Below are positions 56,248 to 64,000 of a stretch of DNA of 64,000 nucleotides, one piece after another. Each line of letters begins with the position of its first letter. Within the stretch, counting starts at the first letter, position 1. The notes under the pieces were generated by a model. It saw only the letters and a program-made list of their open reading frames with translations. It searched no databases and was not told where the DNA came from. A program made the position numbers and the translations under genes. The DNA is taken from positions 100,584 through 164,583 of the forward strand of contig JAHFCU010000002.1 in NCBI GenBank assembly GCA_023249305.1. Reading direction: 5' to 3'. This stretch comes from Gemmatimonadota bacterium. Lineage in GTDB: Bacteria; Gemmatimonadota; Gemmatimonadetes; Gemmatimonadales; Gemmatimonadaceae.

Positions 56248-56289
56248 GGGAGATGGGAGATAGGCGAGGGGAGATAGGCGATGGGAGAG
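56248..56289. repeat. Heptamer array (GGGAGAT-type) between SPFH and Arc-like genes
   Basis: gggagat gggagat aggcgag gggagat aggcgat gggagag. Confidence 0.85.
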
Positions 56290-56302
56290 CGATGAACGCG
56301 GA

Positions 56303-57172
56303 TTACGTGTACAGCGACCCGGCGTTCACGACGGGCTGCGTGGACCGCTCGGAGCAGAGCACCACCAGCAGGTTGCTCACCATCGTCGCCTTGCGCTCCT
56401 CGTCGAGGTTGACGATCCCCTTCTTGGAGAGCAGGTCGAGCGCGTTCTCCACCATTCCCACCTCGCCCTCGACGATCTTGAAGCGCGCGGCGATGATCGC
56501 GCTGGCCTGCTGGCGCTGAAGCATCGCGGCCGCGATCTCAGGGGCATACGCGAGATGCGAGATGCGCGCCTCGACCACCTCAACGCCGGCCTTGCTCAGC
56601 CGCTCCTGGATGGTGTTCTGCAGATGCTTGCTCACCTCAGCGGCGTGCGTCGAGAGCGACTCCTCGCCGGCCTGGTGCGCGTCGTAGGCGAACTGTGAGG
56701 CCGTGGCGCGCAGCGCGCTCTCGGTCTGCACGTTCACGTACTTCTCGTAGTTGTCCACTTCGAACAGTGCCTCAGCGGTCTCGACGACCCGCCAGACCAC
56801 GATCGCGCCGATCTCAATCGGGTTGGCGTGGTTGTCGTTCACCTTGAGCTTGGCCGTTTCGAAGTTCCGCACGCGCAGGCTGACGCGGCGCTTCACGAGG
56901 AACGGATTGGCCCAATAGAAGCCGTCGCGCTTCACCGTCCCCTTGTAGCTGCCGAAGAGGACAAGCGCCTTCGCGTCATTCGGGTTGACGATGAAGAGCC
57001 CGCCAAGGCAGAAGATCGCGATGATGAGCACCAGCACCGAGGCCACAATGACAAAAGGCTCGTTGCGTGGTGCGGCGCGGATGATGGAGAGGAAGGCGAG
57101 CACAGCGACGGTGAGCAGGAAGAGCAGCGCCGTGAGGCCGTTGGACGTGGAAGCCGGTTTTTCGCGGTACAT
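56303..57172 (-). CDS. SPFH (prohibitin/stomatin) domain protein
   Basis: [32 protein letters not shown] ... [42 protein letters not shown]. Confidence 0.93.
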   Translation of the reverse strand: MYREKPASTSNGLTALLFLLTVAVLAFLSIIRAAPRNEPFVIVASVLVLIIAIFCLGGLFIVNPNDAKALVLFGSYKGTVKRDGFYWANPFLVKRRVSLRVRNFETAKLKVNDNHANPIEIGAIVVWRVVETAEALFEVDNYEKYVNVQTESALRATASQFAYDAHQAGEESLSTHAAEVSKHLQNTIQERLSKAGVEVVEARISHLAYAPEIAAAMLQRQQASAIIAARFKIVEGEVGMVENALDLLSKKGIVNLDEERKATMVSNLLVVLCSERSTQPVVNAGSLYT

Positions 57173-57198
57173 GGTTGATCACTCGAGAGGGGTGATGG

Positions 57199-57216
57199 CA
57201 AAATGATATCATTTTG
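57199..57216. promoter_or_regulatory. Perfect 18-bp palindrome CAAAATGATATCATTTTG upstream of SPFH operon
   Basis: Read directly; 27 bp upstream of SPFH start, in an AT-rich spacer. Confidence 0.6.
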
Positions 57217-57262
57217 AAAGCAGGAAGTCAACACCTAATGTAAGACAATGGTTTATAACGAG

Positions 57263-57886
57263 TTACTTCTTCCGCGAACTGGCTGGATTCCGCTTCGGCG
57301 TAGGCCCAAACGGCGGAATACGCTCGCTGCGCGCTGAGCACGCGATGACCAGCTCGAGGCGGCGTTCGCGCGTCGCGTCCCGCTTTGCCTCCATCACGTA
57401 CGCGGTCATCAATCGCCGATAACTGGGCGGCTGAGCTTCGAAGAACTTCCACGCGGCCTTGTTCGCCGTGAACCGCTTTCGAAACTCGGCGGAGAACGCC
57501 TTCGGTCGGTTCTCGAAGGAATAAATGCCCGTGCGCGCCGGGTCGCGACGCTTGAATGCGGCGAGGCCGGCTGGCGTCATGCGCTTCGCCGCCATGAGCT
57601 CGCCGACGCGCTGCACGTTCACGTTGCTCCAGATGGAGTTCGCTTTCCGCGGCGTGTAGCGCTGCATGTAACAGTCGCCGTCAATGGACTTCACGAGGCC
57701 ATCAATCCACCCGGCGCACAGCGCCTCGTCGAGCGCCTGCTTGTAGACCACGCCACCCTTGCCCGAGGCCTTCTTGTAATAGCCGATCCACAATTCGGTC
57801 TTGGTCGCGCCGTACTTGGCGAACCAGGCACGCAGCGATTCAGGGGTCTTGAAGAACTTCGGCTCGACGAGGTGAGTGACGGGCAC
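57263..57886 (-). CDS. YdeI/OmpD-associated family protein
   Basis: VEPKFFKTPESLRAWFAKYGATKTELWIGYYKKASGKGGVVYKQALDEALCAGWIDG. Confidence 0.9.
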   Translation of the reverse strand: MPVTHLVEPKFFKTPESLRAWFAKYGATKTELWIGYYKKASGKGGVVYKQALDEALCAGWIDGLVKSIDGDCYMQRYTPRKANSIWSNVNVQRVGELMAAKRMTPAGLAAFKRRDPARTGIYSFENRPKAFSAEFRKRFTANKAAWKFFEAQPPSYRRLMTAYVMEAKRDATRERRLELVIACSARSERIPPFGPTPKRNPASSRKK

Positions 57887-58032
57887 GAGTGTGGTACGGA
57901 AGGAAGGGAAGCATTGAAGTCGCAGCAAACGTCGGCGGCAGACTAGCGAACGCCTCAACGATGCATCAATTCCCAATTCCCCGCATTGCCTACGACACCC
58001 GCTTCCTTCGACTTCTTCCGTTCCAACACGCC

Positions 58033-58854
58033 ATGCCTGCCCGAGTCGCATTCGCCGCCATCCATGGCATGGGTGCGCAAGATGCAACATTTGCCGACAC
58101 GTTTCTTCGCGACGTGCATGCCCGCGTCACGGCGCGCGGCGTGGCGAGCGACGCGCTCGAGACGACATCCATATGGTGGGGCGATCTCTTCCAGATTGAC
58201 GAAGACGATCTCTGGCGCCGCATGTCGCAGGCGCACCGGCTCGATTGGGCGTGGCTGCGGAAGTTCGTGATGGGCGTGCTTGCCGACGCGGTCGCATATC
58301 GCCGCCCGAATCCGGGGCAGTACGATCACTATCAGGCGATCCATCAGCGTGTGTACGAGCGGCTGGCCGAGTTGGCGGCGCGCGCGGGCTCGCGAACACC
58401 GCTCATCGTCGCCGCGCACTCGCTCGGCAGTGTGATCTTCTCGGATCATGTGTGGGACGAGCAGCATCACCGAGGGCCGGGCCGGGACACGTTCACGCGC
58501 TGCGAAACGCTCGCCGGGCTCATCACGTTTGGATCGAACATTGCGCTCTTCACGCTCGGCCTGCCGGAAGTACAACCGATCGCGTTCCCTCCTCCCGGTC
58601 ATGCGCTGAGCGCGCCGGTGCGCGCGGCGGCGCGGTGGTTCAACTACTTCGACCGTGATGATGTACTCGGCTATCCGTTGCGCGAGATCAGCCCGGCGTA
58701 CGCCGCAACCGTGAGCGAAGACCTGGCGCTCGAAGTCGGCGGTATGTTCTCAAACTGGAATCCGACGTCACACACGGCCTACTGGGAAGACTCTCATTTC
58801 ATTGACCGCGTGGCGGCGCAGCTCGTCGCCGTGGCAACGGCAGGCGCCGCATGA
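58033..58854 (+). CDS. Alpha/beta-hydrolase-like protein of unknown function
   Basis: MPARVAFAAIHGMGAQDATFADTFL; LIVAAHSLGSVIFSDHVWD. Confidence 0.75.
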   Translation: MPARVAFAAIHGMGAQDATFADTFLRDVHARVTARGVASDALETTSIWWGDLFQIDEDDLWRRMSQAHRLDWAWLRKFVMGVLADAVAYRRPNPGQYDHYQAIHQRVYERLAELAARAGSRTPLIVAAHSLGSVIFSDHVWDEQHHRGPGRDTFTRCETLAGLITFGSNIALFTLGLPEVQPIAFPPPGHALSAPVRAAARWFNYFDRDDVLGYPLREISPAYAATVSEDLALEVGGMFSNWNPTSHTAYWEDSHFIDRVAAQLVAVATAGAA

Positions 58855-59660
58855 CCGCAGAAATTAAGCTCGGCTGCCAAGGGTGGAACTACACCGCGTG
58901 GGTTGGACCGTTCTACCCGGCTCGCACGCGCGCCACCGACTTCCTCACGGTGTACGCGCGCGCCTTCACCACGGTGGAGGTGGACAGCACGTTCTATGCG
59001 ACGCCGGCCGCGCAGACTGTGCGCAGCTGGGCGGCGCGCGTGCCCGATGACTTCCGTTTCGCGCTCAAGCTGCCGCAAGAGATCACGCACGAGAACCGCC
59101 TGCGAAATTGTGAGTCGCAAGTGCAGCACTTTTTCGACGTGGCGCGCGAGCTAGGGCCGAAGCTCGGCCCGGTGCTCATCCAGCTCGGTCCAGACTTCGC
59201 GCCGTCAGAGTTGCCCGCGCTCGCCGCGTTCCTGCCGCTTTTGCCGCGCGACCTGCACGTGGCGGTGGAGTTCCGCCAGCGCGGCTGGATCAACGACGGC
59301 ATCCTGGCGCTTCTCGCCGAGCATCACGTGGCGCTGGCGCTGGTGGACGCGCGGTTTGTCCCGCGGTCGGTGATGCTCAAGCTCGCCGATCGTCCGACGT
59401 CGGACTTCGCGTACCTGCGGTGGATGGGGCCCGACCGCGAGATCGTGGACTACTCGCGCGTGCAGCACGACCGCCGCAAGGAACTCGACGCGTGGCAGCA
59501 GGCAATGCCCGTGATCGCGGCGCGCGTGCGGACCGTGTTCGGCTACGTGAACAACCACTTCAGTGGCCATGCGCCGGCGACGGTGCGCGAGATGCAACGA
59601 CAACTGGGCCAAGTCGCGGTGGACCCGGCCCAGTTGGGAGACCAGCTACAGCTGTTCTAG
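58851..59660 (+). CDS. DUF72 domain-containing protein
   Basis: LGCQGWNYTAWVGPFYPARTRATDFLTVYARAFTTVEVDSTFYATP; YVNNHFSGHAPATVREM. Confidence 0.93.
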   Translation: MTAEIKLGCQGWNYTAWVGPFYPARTRATDFLTVYARAFTTVEVDSTFYATPAAQTVRSWAARVPDDFRFALKLPQEITHENRLRNCESQVQHFFDVARELGPKLGPVLIQLGPDFAPSELPALAAFLPLLPRDLHVAVEFRQRGWINDGILALLAEHHVALALVDARFVPRSVMLKLADRPTSDFAYLRWMGPDREIVDYSRVQHDRRKELDAWQQAMPVIAARVRTVFGYVNNHFSGHAPATVREMQRQLGQVAVDPAQLGDQLQLF

Positions 59661-59667
59661 ACGCTGA

Positions 59668-62600
59668 CTACGGCCAGGTGACCAACCCCATCTTGTAGGA
59701 GATGCAACCGCCGCCGCACGCGGTCATTGCGTTCGCGGCAGTTGGGGTCGGACTTATGAGCGTCACCGTCTGCGTAGCCGAGTTCCTGAGGTACAACCCT
59801 GTGCTCCCGAGCGTCCCTGAGAAGGTGAGTCCCGAGAACGAGTAGGTCCCCGGTGTCTCGCGCTGGAACTCGAACATCGTGGAGCCGAAGCTGGTCGAGA
59901 AGCCCTCGAAGATGGCGTTGTTGAACGTGCCGTTCGAGGTGCCGTCCACGAACTTGAGCATCAGGTTTGTGAACGTCATGGGTGTCGTTGCCCCGGTCTG
60001 ATTGAGGCCCGATACGGTGAGTAGGTTCGCCCCCGAAGATGTGAGACCTGCATTCCCCGTGACCGCGCCGTGGGCAAGTGTTCCATTGATGACCGCGTCG
60101 TACACGAAATCAACCCCGGTGCCCCCGTCAATCTCGACATTTTGGAAGGCCGAAGGCACTGCAGGGTCGAACGTGACGGTGTTGGCAGGGCCGGTGAAGA
60201 CAGTCGTGTGCGTGCCGCTCGGCGCAAAAGCACCCGGTGTGCTTCCGCACAGGCCGCACGTGTTCAGTACCCCGGTGTTGATCTCGAGTCGTCCCGCGGT
60301 GAGCAAGCCAGCAGTGCTTCCGCCGTAGAAATAGGCGCCACCGGAGTTCACGAAGACCCGGTCTGCGGCGTTGGTCATGGTCAGCGTGGCGCCGTTTTCT
60401 GTATACAAGCCCGAAGTGCCCACATCCAGACGCCCGCCGTTGACCGTGAGGTTTGCGCTCGCGCTCGAGGAGTTATCAATGATCAGCTGATCGGTCAAGA
60501 TGAACTGACTTCCCGGGCCAGCGATCTTGTAGTTCCCGTAGACGTAGGCAATCGAGAAGTTGCCGACGATGGTGTTGAACGGACTGCCGTCGCCCTTCAG
60601 GTTCAGTCCTTCGCCCTCGCAAGTGCTGACCGCTTCGGCACCGAGCGCCGAGACCACGTTGCCATAGACATTGATGCCCTGTTGGCCACTCGGCCGGCAG
60701 TTCAGGTCAATGGTCGCTCCGGCTTCGATTGTCAGATTGTGGACCTCCGCGGGGCCGCCGACGTTCAAGGGATAATTCGCTCTTCCCGCCGGGATCGTGA
60801 CGTCATCGGTCAAGCCTGGCACCACGCCGGTGTTCCAGTTTGCGCCGTTGCTCCAATCGTTTGATACGTTGCCGTCCCAGGCGAAATTCGCGGGCCAGTT
60901 GGTCTGTACATTGCCGTTAAGCTGGACGTGTCCACCATGCACCGTCGGATACGGGGAATCCATCGCGAGATAGAGCGGGTCCGGCGGTGTTGCACCGCGC
61001 GTGTCAGTCGCCGAGATGTAGTAGCCGGTCGTCGGTGCCGCGTAGAAAGACCACGAGTACAGCTGTACCCATCCCAGACTGCAGTCGCAGTACGGCGAGG
61101 GCTCACCCGCGCGCTGGATGGTGAACTGCGTGACCGTGGGATCCATGTAATCGAAGATGACGTTGTCCATCCTCTGAATCGGGCTGCCGTCGAGCAACAC
61201 CCACCGGATGTTGTCGAACTCCAGGCTGGACACGTCAGCCCCGTGCGACGTCACGGTGTGTTGTGATGCCGATGTCGAGCTGAGAGTGTACCAGTAGGGG
61301 CCCGTTGAGAACTGGCCCGTCGCCCAGACGTCGCTGTCGAACTGGACATCAAGGCCGATGAGATAGAGCCAGCCGAAATACGACGTAGCTCCGCAGGGAT
61401 CGGCGGTGCATGGATTGTCGAAGTGGATGACCGATGTGTACGAACCAACGGACTTGGTGGTCCGGTGAAGCCGAGCCCGTTCGCTGTTCACTTGCGCCGC
61501 GGACTGATTGCCGAGCGCGAACGGGTGGCGGCGCAAGGCGGCGGCGCGCACCGTCTCATGACGTTCGAGCATGCGAGTCCGGCGAACCGCCACTGCCTGC
61601 TGCGCGGCGGGGTCCATCTGACGACGCAGCGGCCGCAACGCCCGCAGGCTACCACGGCTGCTCAAAGGCATCGTGCGCACATTCGCCCGTGCCTGCGCGC
61701 GCATCGCCGCCTGCGCCTCCATTGGAGGGACGGTCCCTACGTCAATTTCGACGGAGTCAGCAGCAGCGAACGCATCGGGGGCACCGCCGCCCTGTATGAA
61801 ATCTCCGAACAACTCCATGTAGCCGGCAGTGATCTTACCGGTGGAGCTTCCGCCAGCAAAGATCGCGGCGCCCATCACGCCGAGGTAATCCATTTGGTCG
61901 GTCATCTTCAGCACGCCGCCCGAACGCGTGGCGAAGTCGCCAATGACGGACACGCCGTGCCCACCAAGCTCGAATAAGCCCGACGCACCGCTGGCCGTCA
62001 GGTTGCCGTTGACCTGGAAATCCTGCGTCGGCGTCAGATGTCCCGTGACGGCCAGCTTCGTCGTGATGACTGACGCGGTAATGGACGTGCCCCAGAACTC
62101 CGTGCTGTCCACCTGCCAGATTCCCGATGTGTCATAAATCGTGTCGAGTACGAAAGTCCCGCCAATGCCGACGACTGCGCCGGGCCCGGTCACGGCCGGA
62201 CTCGAAGGACTCGTGCGCTGAACCAAGACGTTACCGAGGAAGTTGATCTCACCGGAGATCACAATGGGCATGACTGACTTGAAGACCGCGTGATGAAGGC
62301 CTTGGCCGGCAACGCGAGACGGGGCGCCGGTGATGATCTGTGCAGCCTCGGAACTCTGCGCGAAAATCACCGTGTGATTGCCAGTGGCCTGTATCGCCGA
62401 CCCGCTCAGCAGCGCAAAATCACCGTGCACGACCATCTTGCCATCGGATGGGGCGCTGATGCCGGCGTCGGCGCTGAACTGAATGGTGTTGGAGATGTCC
62501 AAGGAATCTGCGGGATCCGAACCGGCCAAGCGACCGCCGCTCGCGACCAGGAGATTCTGGCCGATGATAACGGTGTGACCGTTGGGATCGAACACGCCGT

Positions 62601-64000
62601 TCGACGTGATCGCCATGGACTCGAGCACGGTGAGGTCTGAGTTCAGCGTCGGCGTGCCGGTGACGGAGACGGCCTCGAATTGCCGGTGCAGCATGATCTG
62701 CGATGCAGTGCCGCCGTATCCGATCGAGTCAATGACCGTCGTCGTGTCGAGCGCCAAGAGCCCCTTCGCGGAGAACCGCGTGAAGTAGACGCCCGTGCCA
62801 GAAGCGGTGCTCGTGTTCCCCTTTACGGTGACGACGCGCGGAAACCCTGTCGCGCCGATCGCGGACACCGACGTGGCTGAGTCAATCGCGAGGTTCCCCC
62901 GCACGTTCGACGCGGTCAGGAGCCACACGTCGCCGCTCGCCTTGCCGATGGTCAGGTTCCCGAAGCACGACGCGGCGCACGTTGCGCCGTTGGCGGTATC
63001 GGGATTGGCAAACGAGATGTTCTGTGTCGCGGTGCCGGCGAGCCGGACGCTGTGAGAGCCCGATGCGGCGAATGCGGCTGGGTTGGCGCTCTGCGCGAAG
63101 TTGCCGAGCAAGGTCAGCGTGCCGGCCGTCAGCAGACCCGTTGTGCTGCCGCCATTGAAGATCGCGTTGCCAACAACCGTCAGCTGGCTGCTGCCGGACT
63201 GCATGATCACTACACCGCTGGCAAATGTCCGCAGGTCCTTGCCGATGGTCAGCGACTTGCCATTCGGATTCAACAAGCCATAGACCACGACGTTTGCATT
63301 CGGCAGGGAGAGATCGGTCGACAAGGTCACATCGCCAGCGGAGATCTCGAAGTGCTTGGCTGGCAACGAGGCAGGCAGCTGCGTCACGCTGCTCGCGCCG
63401 ACGAAGATCGTGTCCACGTTCCAGCTGCCCGACGTCGCGTCAATGATGCCGACGCTGCGGAGCACTGTGCGTGCCGGACCCGTGAACGCCCCCGATCCCG
63501 CCAGCACGAAGCCGGTTCCATCAATGATCATCTGACTTGGCGCGGCAAGCGACTTCGCCCCGGCCCCTGAGAACTCGACGTTGCTGAACCTCACATTGCT
63601 GCCGCTGGCGAGCGAAATCACCTGCGCGCTCCCGCCGTTGAACTTGGCCACGTGCGGCGGAGCCATCGAATCAACGGCGGTGCTCGACGCTGTGAAGTTG
63701 CCCGCAACCGCGAGCGTGCCGCCGACCATCGTTGTGAAGCCGGTACCGCCGAGGCTGACGTTGCCACCAACGCTGATCGTGCCGGCGCTCTGGTTGACCA
63801 CGCCCGTGCCGCTAGTGGAGAAGTCACCCGAGACGGTCACGTTGTTGTTGACGGCAAGGCTGCCGCTCGTCACGGCAACGTTGCCCGTGACGTTGATGCC
63901 TCCACTGAGCGTGTACGCACCGCCGCTGAACGACACGTCGGTCGTGTAGAAGCCAACGATGGAGCCGGAAGTGCCACCAAGGATGAGCTTGCTTCCCGCG
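59668..64000 (-). CDS. Giant beta-strand-repeat exported/surface protein (N-terminus outside the window)
   Basis: Repeated short beta units (GSLAVNNNVTVSGDFSTSGTG, TVVGNAIFNGGSTTGLLTAGTLTLLGNFAQ); frame remains open to 64000 (AGSKLILGGTSGSIVGFYTTDVSF...). Confidence 0.85.
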   Translation of the reverse strand, partial: AGSKLILGGTSGSIVGFYTTDVSFSGGAYTLSGGINVTGNVAVTSGSLAVNNNVTVSGDFSTSGTGVVNQSAGTISVGGNVSLGGTGFTTMVGGTLAVAGNFTASSTAVDSMAPPHVAKFNGGSAQVISLASGSNVRFSNVEFSGAGAKSLAAPSQMIIDGTGFVLAGSGAFTGPARTVLRSVGIIDATSGSWNVDTIFVGASSVTQLPASLPAKHFEISAGDVTLSTDLSLPNANVVVYGLLNPNGKSLTIGKDLRTFASGVVIMQSGSSQLTVVGNAIFNGGSTTGLLTAGTLTLLGNFAQSANPAAFAASGSHSVRLAGTATQNISFANPDTANGATCAASCFGNLTIGKASGDVWLLTASNVRGNLAIDSATSVSAIGATGFPRVVTVKGNTSTASGTGVYFTRFSAKGLLALDTTTVIDSIGYGGTASQIMLHRQFEAVSVTGTPTLNSDLTVLESMAITSNGVFDPNGHTVIIGQNLLVASGGRLAGSDPADSLDISNTIQFSADAGISAPSDGKMVVHGDFALLSGSAIQATGNHTVIFAQSSEAAQIITGAPSRVAGQGLHHAVFKSVMPIVISGEINFLGNVLVQRTSPSSPAVTGPGAVVGIGGTFVLDTIYDTSGIWQVDSTEFWGTSITASVITTKLAVTGHLTPTQDFQVNGNLTASGASGLFELGGHGVSVIGDFATRSGGVLKMTDQMDYLGVMGAAIFAGGSSTGKITAGYMELFGDFIQGGGAPDAFAAADSVEIDVGTVPPMEAQAAMRAQARANVRTMPLSSRGSLRALRPLRRQMDPAAQQAVAVRRTRMLERHETVRAAALRRHPFALGNQSAAQVNSERARLHRTTKSVGSYTSVIHFDNPCTADPCGATSYFGWLYLIGLDVQFDSDVWATGQFSTGPYWYTLSSTSASQHTVTSHGADVSSLEFDNIRWVLLDGSPIQRMDNVIFDYMDPTVTQFTIQRAGEPSPYCDCSLGWVQLYSWSFYAAPTTGYYISATDTRGATPPDPLYLAMDSPYPTVHGGHVQLNGNVQTNWPANFAWDGNVSNDWSNGANWNTGVVPGLTDDVTIPAGRANYPLNVGGPAEVHNLTIEAGATIDLNCRPSGQQGINVYGNVVSALGAEAVSTCEGEGLNLKGDGSPFNTIVGNFSIAYVYGNYKIAGPGSQFILTDQLIIDNSSSASANLTVNGGRLDVGTSGLYTENGATLTMTNAADRVFVNSGGAYFYGGSTAGLLTAGRLEINTGVLNTCGLCGSTPGAFAPSGTHTTVFTGPANTVTFDPAVPSAFQNVEIDGGTGVDFVYDAVINGTLAHGAVTGNAGLTSSGANLLTVSGLNQTGATTPMTFTNLMLKFVDGTSNGTFNNAIFEGFSTSFGSTMFEFQRETPGTYSFSGLTFSGTLGSTGLYLRNSATQTVTLISPTPTAANAMTACGGGCISYKMGLVTWP

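Overview
High-GC chromosomal window, gene-dense, with many 4-bp ATGA/GTGA start/stop overlaps. Gene content and style suggest Gemmatimonadota, but this is inference only. No rRNA, tRNA, prophage, transposase or CRISPR array was recognised. Main content, left to right: proline dehydrogenase (partial) and Gfo/Idh/MocA oxidoreductase; MBL hydrolase, gluconate-dehydrogenase-like subunit 3 and GMC oxidoreductase; polyphosphate:AMP phosphotransferase; sugar isomerase; three DinB-type proteins, GNAT and NRAMP; msrA; dnaE2; APC permease; a four-gene YaiO / Hpt-REC-(degenerate GGDEF?)-REC / HEAT / GT2 envelope-polysaccharide operon; imuB and imuA; a DUF4258/YgiT-type toxin-antitoxin pair; a PadR module; GT-C, XdhC, PCD and an esterase-like protein; Bax-inhibitor-1; ECF sigma / anti-sigma / two DUF4097 proteins; an Eco57I-like methyltransferase plus SNF2-type helicase pair; HAD, GT2, SDF symporter, cupin, NUDIX, PAP2; mntH-usp-mntR; YceI; an orphan beta-class DNA methyltransferase; a hydrolase / TM / Arc-like RHH / SPFH operon; DUF72; and a giant beta-strand-repeat surface protein truncated by the window end. 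Strongest observations: (1) a near-identical 18-19 bp direct repeat (CTTCGGTRTTTCTTCGGT) upstream of both dnaE2 and imuA, a candidate operator uniting a split mutasome regulon; (2) in-frame palindromic and heptamer-repeat insertions in dnaE2 and imuB; (3) a dispersed degenerate 7-bp repeat family that also encodes recurring 'DGxRxTVDG' peptides in unrelated proteins; (4) a second dispersed ~100-140 bp foldback repeat family; (5) candidate operators at mntH, SPFH and PadR genes; (6) a two-gene methylase-helicase candidate defence module.
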